Assembly: GCA_036496265.1 (NCBI GenBank)
Contig: DASXLL010000212.1
Location: 1-43,600 of the forward strand
Direction: 5' to 3'
Source of the DNA: CAYLLN01 sp036496265
GTDB lineage: Bacteria; Planctomycetota; Planctomycetia; Pirellulales; Pirellulaceae
DNA length: 43,600 nucleotides
Both the position numbers and the translations under genes were made by a program. The notes under the pieces are model-generated. The model had not been told where the DNA came from. It searched no databases and was given only the letters and a program-made list of their open reading frames with translations. How positions within the stretch are numbered: position 1 is the first letter of the stretch; every line of letters begins with the position of its first letter. Positions 34,462-41,383 of the stretch are shown here, one piece after another.

Positions 34462-35262
34462 ATGTCCAAGCCTACAGAATTACCAGCGACTATTCCGTTC
34501 ACGCGGGACGCAGCCCAAATTGCCCGGCTGGGCGCGCGGCTGTTGGTGCTTTCCGGCGGCCGGCCCGGCGTGGGCGCGACGCTACTGGCGCTCAAGCTGG
34601 CGGAGGTGCTGGCCAGTGAGGCGCTCCGCGTGCTGTTGATCGACGCTGATCTGTACCGAGCCGATATCGCCGATCAATGTCAATTGACAGCGGCACACAA
34701 CATCCATGATGTCTTGCGCGGGCAAAAAACGATTCACGAGGTTCTGCAGCGCGGCCCGGCTGGCATTCAAATCGCAGCCGGGGCTGCATCGGTCGAAGCA
34801 CGGGCCAGCGCGACGGATCGGGCAATCCAGCGGCTCATTCGGCAATTGCCGACGCTAGCCAAGCACGCCGACTGGCTGATTGTCGATGCCGGAAATCAGC
34901 CGACGGAACTGGCCGCGAAGCTATGGTCGATTGCCGACGACTTGCTGCTGGTGACCGCGCCCGATGTCGTGGCGGTCATGGACACATATGCGCTTATTAA
35001 AACGCTCATTTCGAAGCATACGCCGCACCGATCCGTGTCGCTGATTGTTAACCAGTCGCCGGACGACACCACCGCCCTGGACGTTCATCGCCGCATCGAT
35101 CAATCGTGCCGCCGATTCTTGGGCCTGGCCATTGGCTTTTGCGGCAGTGTTCCGACCATGCAGCAGCCGGCGTTTGCCGGGGCGATCTCGCAGTTGGTCG
35201 ATCGGCTTAATGGCAGCAGCGGTGGCAGCGAGCTAGCACATCATCATCGTGCAGCCGCGTGA
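34462..35262 (+). CDS. flhG: FlhG/MinD-like ATPase with a degenerate P-loop
   Basis: The start is the ATG at 34462. The 266-residue protein has the MinD/ParA layout: P-loop region SGGRPGVGATLLALKLAEVL (31-50), LLIDADLYRADI (58-69), WLIVDAG and LLLVTAPDVVAVMDTYALIK. The P-loop has no lysine: the MinD type normally reads KGGVGKT, while this one has Arg-Pro-Gly and Ala-Thr at those positions. It follows a truncated flhF, fits the usual flhA-flhF-flhG-fliA order, and should relate to flagellar number. ATP hydrolysis is doubtful. A variant of the FlhG N-terminal activator motif may be present (DAAQIARL). Confidence 0.85.
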   Translation: MSKPTELPATIPFTRDAAQIARLGARLLVLSGGRPGVGATLLALKLAEVLASEALRVLLIDADLYRADIADQCQLTAAHNIHDVLRGQKTIHEVLQRGPAGIQIAAGAASVEARASATDRAIQRLIRQLPTLAKHADWLIVDAGNQPTELAAKLWSIADDLLLVTAPDVVAVMDTYALIKTLISKHTPHRSVSLIVNQSPDDTTALDVHRRIDQSCRRFLGLAIGFCGSVPTMQQPAFAGAISQLVDRLNGSSGGSELAHHHRAAA

Positions 35263-35474
35263 GCCGCCCGCACTACTGAAGTGCAATCGCAAACCAATCC
35301 AACAATCACTGCCAGCATCAACAATTCCCGTCGCCGCCGAATGATTCATTTAACCGTCAGCCTCCGAAGGTCCGATAACAGCTTGGCGCGGTTGCGCCGC
35401 ACCGTGTCTGGCTGGACATCAGTGTCAAGCTATAACGGTCGCGGGAACTTTACTGGCGGGCTGAATCGAAAACG

Positions 35475-35744
35475 ATGGGACGTTCGTACTCCGGCATCCT
35501 CGGGCCTCTGGCATTCGCGTTGGTCGTCGCACGCGGCGCCATTGCCGGCTGGCCCCTCGAACCGACACTCCTATCCGCGAGCGTCGCCGTATTTCTTTTT
35601 GCGGGAATCGGCTATTTAGCCGGTCAAACCGCTGATTTCCTTGTGAATCAGTCGGTGCGAACGCAATTCCAAGCGGCGATGGTCACTTGGGAAACCAAAC
35701 AGCAAGAGCAAGCCAAGACACAGCCCAAATCACCTAAAACTTAA
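35475..35744 (+). CDS. Small membrane protein in the flagellar locus
   Basis: The 89-residue protein begins MGRSYSGILGPLAFALVVAR and has two predicted membrane segments (about 7-25 and 33-54), followed by a charged cytoplasmic tail rich in Q and K (WETKQQEQAKTQPKSPK). It lies between flhG and fliA. A 212-bp gap precedes it, with no further gene that I can support. The ribosome binding site is weak. I know no family; the position suggests a flagellar accessory role. Confidence 0.6.
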   Translation: MGRSYSGILGPLAFALVVARGAIAGWPLEPTLLSASVAVFLFAGIGYLAGQTADFLVNQSVRTQFQAAMVTWETKQQEQAKTQPKSPKT

Positions 35745-35826
35745 GCGCCCGCGCATGATGCGCCGGCGTTGGCTAGACAGCGAAACTGCCCTTTCGCACG
35801 ACTAGCGACATATCACGGAGGATTGC

Positions 35827-36615
35827 ATGGCGACAGTAGCCGCTGAAAAGCAGCTCGAAATCGACGAGGTTTGGAAGCAGTACAAGGCGGATCCGACGAA
35901 TCAGGAGCTGCGCAACCTGCTCGTCGAGCAATTTCTGCCGCTGGTGAAATACAACGGCGAACGAATTTGGGCCCGCCTGCCCGACGGCGTCGAGCTCGAC
36001 GACCTCATTTCCGCCGGCGTCTTCGGCCTGATGGATGCGATCGACGCGTTTGACATGACGCGGGGCGTCAAGTTCGAAACCTACTGCGTGCCGCGTATTC
36101 GCGGCGCGATGCTCGACGAGCTGCGCACCATGGACTGGGTGCCGCGGCTGGTTCGCAGCAAGGCCAGCAAGCTCAACGAAGCGACCAAGCATCTTGAAGC
36201 GAAGCTCGGCCGCCACCCGACCGAGGCGGAGCTATCATTCCACATGCAGCTCAGCGTGGAAGATCTGGAAAAAATGATGACCGAGGCGAGCGCCGTCAAC
36301 CTCATCAGCCTCAATAAGAAGTGGTACGAAACGGACAGCTATAAAGACGTTCGCGAAATCGACATTCTCGAAGACAAAAAGGGCGAAGACCCTACCCGCC
36401 GCATTCAAAAGAACGACCTGATGCGGCTGGTGACCAAGGGCCTCAACCGCAACGAGCGGCTGATTATCATTCTCTATTACTACGAAGAGCTGACCATGAA
36501 GGAGATCGGGGCCACGCTCGATCTCTCCGAAAGCCGCGTCAGCCAGATGCACAGCTCGATCGTCGCGCGGTTGCAAGGGCAGCTTGGTAGGCGGCGACCG
36601 GAGTTTGGGACGTAG
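35827..36615 (+). CDS. fliA: RNA polymerase sigma factor for flagellar genes (sigma-28, FliA/WhiG type)
   Basis: The 262-residue protein starts at an ATG with GGAGG 4-5 bp upstream. Region 2 is present (EQFLPLVKYNGERIWARLP, ELDDLISAGVFGLMDAIDAF), as are region 3 (GRHPTEAELSFHM) and the region 4 helix-turn-helix (LTMKEIGATLDLSESRVSQM). The group matches FliA/WhiG sigma factors, which transcribe late flagellar genes such as flagellin. It closes the flhA-flhF-flhG group. No anti-sigma factor FlgM is seen in the window. Confidence 0.95.
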   Translation: MATVAAEKQLEIDEVWKQYKADPTNQELRNLLVEQFLPLVKYNGERIWARLPDGVELDDLISAGVFGLMDAIDAFDMTRGVKFETYCVPRIRGAMLDELRTMDWVPRLVRSKASKLNEATKHLEAKLGRHPTEAELSFHMQLSVEDLEKMMTEASAVNLISLNKKWYETDSYKDVREIDILEDKKGEDPTRRIQKNDLMRLVTKGLNRNERLIIILYYYEELTMKEIGATLDLSESRVSQMHSSIVARLQGQLGRRRPEFGT

Positions 36616-36684
36616 TCCCTGCCGCGCGCAGCCGCATATAATGTGCGTTGGAATTAAACGCAGTTAAGCAGGAAACGGCGCGCG

Positions 36685-37047
36685 ATGTTTGGTTGGTTTC
36701 GTAGTAAGGACGTCAAATGGTGCTGCGAATGGCTAAAAAGCCGTTTTGCCGACAGGTTTGAACGCGGCTGCTTTGTCTTTGCTGAGCCGCCGGCGCCAAG
36801 ATTGCTCGTTGAACGTCCGACATTTTGGCTGGGTGTACGCACCATATCGGTGTCGGACGAAGTGACATCTGGCGAGGCGGGCGGCTCCGTAGTGCCTGTT
36901 TTACTCGCGACATGGTATAGGATCGAGTACTGTCCGAATTGCGGTCACAATTTGCTGCGATTCCATCACAGTAACTTCGCGCAGCTCTGCGACGATCGCT
37001 TGTCAAAGGAGCATGGGATTTTTGAACTCACGAACGAGCGTAATTGA
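36685..37047 (+). CDS. Small protein of unknown function with a C-terminal CPNCG zinc-ribbon-like knuckle
   Basis: The 120-residue protein begins MFGWFRSKDVKWCCEWLKSR and has one clear CxxC knuckle (YCPNCGHNLLRF, about 92-103). Further cysteines (CC at 13-14, C at about 29) could complete a metal site. A purine-rich stretch precedes the ATG at a loose distance. I do not recognise a family. Confidence 0.5.
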   Translation: MFGWFRSKDVKWCCEWLKSRFADRFERGCFVFAEPPAPRLLVERPTFWLGVRTISVSDEVTSGEAGGSVVPVLLATWYRIEYCPNCGHNLLRFHHSNFAQLCDDRLSKEHGIFELTNERN

Positions 37048-37086
37048 GATTCAAAATGCAAGCCCGTGGCGCATCAACGACGGGTT

Positions 37087-37120
37087 ATTGATTGACATCC
37101 TAATCAATGTCTAAGATAAT
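37087..37120 (+). promoter_or_regulatory. Sigma-70-type promoter and overlapping inverted-repeat operator of the HigBA-like pair
   Basis: TTGACA (37092-37097) and GATAAT (37115-37120) are spaced by exactly 17 bp, an almost perfect promoter. It overlaps a 7-bp inverted repeat ATTGATT/AATCAAT (37087-37093 and 37102-37108) and a 5-bp one GACAT/ATGTC (37094-37098, 37107-37111). A repressor bound there would block RNA polymerase, as expected for autoregulation by an antitoxin. The predicted transcript start falls at or just after the toxin ATG at 37123, so the toxin mRNA may be leaderless or have a later start. Confidence 0.7.
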
Positions 37121-37122
37121 CT

Positions 37123-37377
37123 ATGGTTAGGGTCATATTGACGCCCGCCGCGGTAGCAGAGCTGGACGCGCTGAACAATCCACTGCATGCTCGTGTGCTG
37201 CGTTTACTCGTGCGCCTTGAACATTGGCCGGACGTGAGCGGCGCCAAGCCGCTGGGCGGTGATTTGGCGGGGCGTTATCGGTTGCGGACAGGCGACTACC
37301 GCGTACAGTTTTGCGTTGTGGGCGACGATATCGTCATCGAAAAGATCGGCCATCGCGACGGATTCTACGAGGAATAA
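37123..37377 (+). CDS. RelE/HigB-type toxin
   Basis: The 84-residue basic protein has the RelE-superfamily pattern: VRVILTPAAVAELDAL, the central LEHWPDVSGAKPLGGDLAGR and the C-terminal YRLRTGDYRVQFCVV followed by IEKIGHRDGFYEE. Such toxins usually cut mRNA on the ribosome. Conserved Arg residues of the GRYRLRTGDYR block are present, and the C-terminal His/Arg/Tyr pattern suits an active nuclease. The toxin comes first and the antitoxin second, the HigBA order. The gap to the antitoxin is 7 bp. Confidence 0.87.
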   Translation: MVRVILTPAAVAELDALNNPLHARVLRLLVRLEHWPDVSGAKPLGGDLAGRYRLRTGDYRVQFCVVGDDIVIEKIGHRDGFYEE

Positions 37378-37384
37378 TCGAGGT

Positions 37385-37753
37385 ATGGCGGCACAGCAAA
37401 CAATCATGGTCGAGGGAAAGCCATATGTTCTCTTGCCGCGCGCGGAATATGAGCGGTTGACGACGTTGGCAAAATCGGCGGATTTGCCACCGCTGCCAAA
37501 AGCCGACTCCCAAGGCAACTATCCGGCTGTTGAATATGCTCGCGCAAGTCTGGCTCGCAAGATTATCAAGGAACGTGTGGCGGCTGGCTTGACCCAGCGC
37601 GAGCTTGCCAAGCGGGCTGGCATCAGTTTCGAGCACCTTTGCCGTATCGAGAGCGGAAAGCACATTCCTAGCGTACCGACCATCGACAAAATCGACCGCG
37701 CGATTAAGCATTTTGCCGAGCCAACGAAGCGTATTCGGTCAAATCGCAAATGA
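37385..37753 (+). CDS. Xre-family antitoxin (HigA-like)
   Basis: The start at 37385 (MAAQQTIMVEGKPYVLL) follows the toxin stop after 7 bp; GAGG lies immediately upstream, so the true start could also be the ATG at 37406. The 122-residue protein has an N-terminal part like the Phd/prevent-host-death beginning (PRAEYERL) and a C-terminal helix-turn-helix (GLTQRELAKRAGISFEHLCRIESG). It should neutralise the toxin and bind the palindromic operator at 37087-37108. Combining a toxin-binding N-terminus with a C-terminal Xre domain is common in this group. Confidence 0.86.
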   Translation: MAAQQTIMVEGKPYVLLPRAEYERLTTLAKSADLPPLPKADSQGNYPAVEYARASLARKIIKERVAAGLTQRELAKRAGISFEHLCRIESGKHIPSVPTIDKIDRAIKHFAEPTKRIRSNRK

Positions 37754-37782
37754 CTATGCCGCAATAGTTTGCGACTATCTCT

Positions 37783-37809
37783 GCGGCCATTCGGCCGGTT
37801 GTTGGCCGC
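37783..37809 (+). terminator. Stem-loop after the HigBA-like pair
   Basis: Arms GCGGCCA (37783-37789) and TGGCCGC (37803-37809) form a perfect 7-bp stem 30 bp beyond the antitoxin stop. The loop is 13 nt and could form a small inner stem (CGGCCG). There is no T-run directly after it, so a role as terminator before gyrA is only likely. Confidence 0.4.
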
Positions 37810-37914
37810 TTCAAAAACGGCTAAAATTGGCGGTATCTACTGATCTCTTCTTTTCGGGCAAGCTGAGCCTTTTTTTGGGCCTCAAAACACTTGCCTCTCG
37901 GAAAGGATTCTTCG

Positions 37915-40668
37915 TTGTCTACCGACGGCAATTTGCCTCCAGTTCCGCCCGATGAAACGCCACCCCCGCCCAGCGGAGATGCGAAGAATTTTATAAATCA
38001 GCCGATTGAGGATGAGCTGAAGGATAGTTATTTGACGTACGCGATGAGCGTGATCGTCAGCCGGGCGCTGCCGGATGCCCGCGATGGTTTGAAACCTTCG
38101 CAACGACGGATTTTGGTGGCGATGAACGATCTGGGCCTGGCGCCGAACGCGGGGCGCACGAAGTGCGCGAAGATCTGCGGCGAGACGATGGGCAATTATC
38201 ACCCGCACGGCGAAGCGGTGATTTATCCGACGCTGGTGCGGATGGCGCAGGAATGGAACACGCGGCATGTGCTGATCGACAAACAGGGGAATTTCGGTTC
38301 GATCGCCGGCATGCCCCCGGCGGCGATGCGGTACACCGAGGCGCGCATGTCGCCGATTGCGGCGATGTTGCTCGATGATCTTGAGCTCGACACGGTCGAC
38401 TTTTTGCCGACGTATGACGAGCGGCTTCGTGAGCCGACGGTTTTGCCGAGCAAGTTTCCGAATTTGCTGGTGAACGGGGCGCAAGGCATCGCGGTCGGCA
38501 TGGCGACCAGCATTCCGCCGCATAACTTGACCGAGATTTGCGACGCGCTGGTGCGGGTGATTGATGAGCCGGAGGTTTCGATCGATACGCTGCTGGCGGA
38601 CAGCGTCGTCCAAGGGCCGGATTTTCCAACCGGCGGACAGATTTGCGGTAGGAGCGGCATCAGGCGGGGCTATTTGACGGGCCGCGGCACGATCGTGCTG
38701 CGGGCCCGCGCCAAGATCGAAGAACACAAGAAAGACCGCTACCGGATTTCGTTCTTCGAGATTCCCTATCAGGCGACGCGCGACGGCGTGCTGGAAAAGC
38801 TCAACGCGCTGGTGAATGAAGAACGCATCAAAGGCATTTCAGAGATCACGGACTACAGCGACTTGCAGCACCCGGTGCATATTGTCGTCGAGTTGAAGCG
38901 CGACGCCGATCCGGACGTGGTGCTGGCCCAGCTTTACCAGTTTTCGCCGCTGCAAGATACGTTTTCGATCATTTTGCTGGCGCTAGTCGATGGCAAGCCG
39001 CGGACCTGCACGCTCAAGCAGCTTTTGGAAGAATATTTGCGGCACCGGATGACGGTGATTCGCCGGCGAACGCAGTTTTTGCTAAATAAGGCTCGCCGGC
39101 GGAAGCATACGGTCGAAGGTTTGCTGCTGGCGCTGGCGAATATCGATGAGATCATTCGCATCATCCGGGCTTCGCGCACGCAGGCGGAAGCGAAGGTAGG
39201 GCTGATGGGAGTCGAGGCGCCGGCCGCGATGATGCAGCGGGCGCTCGGCGAGGAAGGCTTTCTCGCGTTTCAGTCGGAGCGCGGCGTCGCCGAAACGTAT
39301 GCGCTCACGGCGGTGCAGGCCGAAGCGATATTGCGCATGACGCTCGGTCAACTCGTCAATCTGGAGCAGCAAAAGCTGTCGGACGAGCATGCGGAGCTGC
39401 TGAAGGAGGCGGCCGAGTATCTTCGCATCTTGTCGGACGACGCCAATATTCGGGCGATCATCAAAGACGATTTGCTGGAGATCAAAAAGAAGTACGGCGA
39501 CGACCGGCGGACGGATATCACGGGCGAGGAGATCGGCAGCGTCGATCTGGAGGACCTGATTACGGAAGAGACGATGGTCGTCTCGATCAGCCACAAGGGC
39601 TACATCAAGCGGACACCGGTCAGCGTCTATCGGGCTCAGCGGCGCGGCGGGAAAGGCTTGAAAGGCGCCGAGACGGAGGAAGAAGATCCGATCGAGCATG
39701 TCTTCGTGGCGAGCACGCACGCGTATCTCTTGTTCTTCACGAATCAAGGCAAAGTTTATTGGCAGAAGGTCTATGATTTGCCGGAGCTGAAGCGCGATAG
39801 CCGCGGGCGGGCGATCGTGAACCTGCTCAACCTGGCGGAAGGCGAAAAAGTTGCCGAATGCCTGGCCATTCGCGATTTTTCCGAGGCGGGCGCGTTTTTG
39901 ATTATGGCCACCAAGAGCGGCTTGATCAAAAAGACGCCAGTGGAGCAATACAGCCGGCCCAAAAAGGTCGGCATCATCGCGATCAACCTCAAGGAAGGGG
40001 ATGAGCTAGTCGCGGCAAAAATCGCGAACGAAACGGACGAGATCATCATGAGCTCGTCGCGCGGTCAGGCGGTTCGCTTTCGGCAGGCGGCTGCGCGTTC
40101 CAGCGGCCGCAACGCGCAGGGTGTCCGCGGCATTAAGCTGCGCAGCGGCGATACGTGCGTGGGCATGGTTGTTGCTGATCCGGATGCGACTTTGCTCACC
40201 GTTTGCGAAAAAGGATACGGCAAGCGGACGCCGATCGGGCCGAACAGCCCCGCGGTTGATATTCCCGAGGATGATGCGGCGGATGACTCAGGAGTGCCGG
40301 AGGCCGAAGCAAGTGGTAGCGAGGTCAGCGGCGGCGAGGATGAGGAGGGTGGCGATTCGACGTCGAATCGCTATCCCACCAAGGGCCGCGGCACGATGGG
40401 CGTTCGCGATATCAAAACGACGGATCGGAACGGTCCGGTCGTCGCGATCGAGGTCGTGCGGGACAGCGATGAGCTATTGCTGATGACCGCCCGCGGCAAG
40501 CTGCAGCGAATTCGCGTCAGCGATATCAGCGTCATCGGCCGCAACACGCAGGGTGTGCGGATCATGAGCCTCGATGACGGGGACAGTGTTGTCGCGGTTG
40601 TGCGTGTGCCACCGGAGGAGGACGAATCACCTGCTGAGGCGACCGCGAATGCAACACCCAGCGCCTAG
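37915..40668 (+). CDS. gyrA: DNA gyrase subunit A
   Basis: I start at the TTG at 37915 because GAAAGGA lies 7-8 bp upstream; the frame opens at another TTG, 37891, without such a site. The 917-residue protein has the winged-helix/tower core, active Tyr140 (AAMRYTEARMS), and the GyrA box QRRGGKGLKG that marks gyrase rather than topoisomerase IV. In the quinolone region the sequence reads NYHPHGEAVIYP: the positions of E. coli Asp82, Ser83 and Asp87 hold Glu100, Ala101 and Pro105. A C-terminal blade loop holds an acidic insertion of about 45 residues (near 40260-40375). It introduces negative supercoils with GyrB, which is not in this window. Confidence 0.97.
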   Translation: MSTDGNLPPVPPDETPPPPSGDAKNFINQPIEDELKDSYLTYAMSVIVSRALPDARDGLKPSQRRILVAMNDLGLAPNAGRTKCAKICGETMGNYHPHGEAVIYPTLVRMAQEWNTRHVLIDKQGNFGSIAGMPPAAMRYTEARMSPIAAMLLDDLELDTVDFLPTYDERLREPTVLPSKFPNLLVNGAQGIAVGMATSIPPHNLTEICDALVRVIDEPEVSIDTLLADSVVQGPDFPTGGQICGRSGIRRGYLTGRGTIVLRARAKIEEHKKDRYRISFFEIPYQATRDGVLEKLNALVNEERIKGISEITDYSDLQHPVHIVVELKRDADPDVVLAQLYQFSPLQDTFSIILLALVDGKPRTCTLKQLLEEYLRHRMTVIRRRTQFLLNKARRRKHTVEGLLLALANIDEIIRIIRASRTQAEAKVGLMGVEAPAAMMQRALGEEGFLAFQSERGVAETYALTAVQAEAILRMTLGQLVNLEQQKLSDEHAELLKEAAEYLRILSDDANIRAIIKDDLLEIKKKYGDDRRTDITGEEIGSVDLEDLITEETMVVSISHKGYIKRTPVSVYRAQRRGGKGLKGAETEEEDPIEHVFVASTHAYLLFFTNQGKVYWQKVYDLPELKRDSRGRAIVNLLNLAEGEKVAECLAIRDFSEAGAFLIMATKSGLIKKTPVEQYSRPKKVGIIAINLKEGDELVAAKIANETDEIIMSSSRGQAVRFRQAAARSSGRNAQGVRGIKLRSGDTCVGMVVADPDATLLTVCEKGYGKRTPIGPNSPAVDIPEDDAADDSGVPEAEASGSEVSGGEDEEGGDSTSNRYPTKGRGTMGVRDIKTTDRNGPVVAIEVVRDSDELLLMTARGKLQRIRVSDISVIGRNTQGVRIMSLDDGDSVVAVVRVPPEEDESPAEATANATPSA

Positions 40669-40765
40669 GAGAGTGACTGGCTTGCTAGTTGACAGGAGCC
40701 GTTTCGATTCGTCAGGCTACGGGTGGACGTAAGACGCAGCTTTCCACTTTCGGCGGAGCGGCAAC

Positions 40766-41287
40766 ATGCCCACCGTTTCTCACAGGGGATATCGCATTGC
40801 GGTTGAGCATCCGGCGGTGTGGGTCGATCGAGGAGAGCGGATTATCCGTGATCTTGTCGAGGTGATGATGAATCGCCAAATCACGGATGAGTGCCTGCGG
40901 CACTTGATTGCCAGCCGCGAGCGGTTGGTCGCCGGGCATTACGAGCTGCCGGATGATGGCGGTTGCCTGATGTTCGTGCTCACGAAGCCGCTGGGCGAAG
41001 CTCAAATCCGCACCAAGCACGACCTGATTCGCTTTTTCGGTCGCCCGCGCGGCTTTCCCGGTTGGCCGGGGTATGTGGCGGCGAAGGATTCGCCCGAATA
41101 TCAGCCGGCGAAGTGGCTGGTCCGGCTGATCGATGGCCAATTTTGCGAGCAGGTGAGGTCGCGATATGGCCGGGCGTGCGAATTGTTTGATTATGACTTG
41201 GTAATTGCCGCGGCGAGGCAAATCTTGGCTCAGCGTTGCGGCGCATCAACGCCGGCGCGGGGCGAATTACAAATGGCCGGGAGCTAA
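40766..41287 (+). CDS. Hypothetical protein of 173 residues
   Basis: The ATG at 40766 has a GGAG sequence 7 bp upstream. The protein begins MPTVSHRGYRIAVEHPAVWV and contains ERIIRDLVEVMMNRQ, FVLTKPLGEAQI and FGRPRGFPGWPGYVAAKD. No signal, membrane segment or known motif is visible. The stop codon and last residues (MAGS) lie inside the first hairpin of the two-hairpin repeat at 41277, so the repeat supplies part of the C-terminus. I do not recognise a family. Confidence 0.6.
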   Translation: MPTVSHRGYRIAVEHPAVWVDRGERIIRDLVEVMMNRQITDECLRHLIASRERLVAGHYELPDDGGCLMFVLTKPLGEAQIRTKHDLIRFFGRPRGFPGWPGYVAAKDSPEYQPAKWLVRLIDGQFCEQVRSRYGRACELFDYDLVIAAARQILAQRCGASTPARGELQMAGS

Positions 41288-41351
41288 CAGCTCCCGGAAC
41301 TCCGCACAGCAGCACTCTGCGCAAAAACACCGGGAGCAAGTTTGCTCCCGG
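41277..41351. repeat. Two-hairpin dispersed repeat, copy 2 (probable bidirectional terminator)
   Basis: Hairpin A (41277-41297) has a perfect 9-bp stem CCGGGAGCT/AGCTCCCGG with a 3-nt loop. Hairpin B (41330-41351) has stem CCGGGAGCAA/TTGCTCCCGG and is followed by CTAA. The spacing is 32 bp. The layout matches the copy at 21718-21792. It lies between the convergent ends of the 173-residue gene and htrA, and the first hairpin includes the stop codon of the former. Confidence 0.78.
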
Positions 41352-41383
41352 CTAAAGACAAAATCTGAATTGCCTGCCTTCGT

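Noticed and set aside
35281..35619. A 112-codon frame between flhG and the small membrane protein
   Set aside because: It overlaps the better-supported gene at 35475 in another frame and has no motif.
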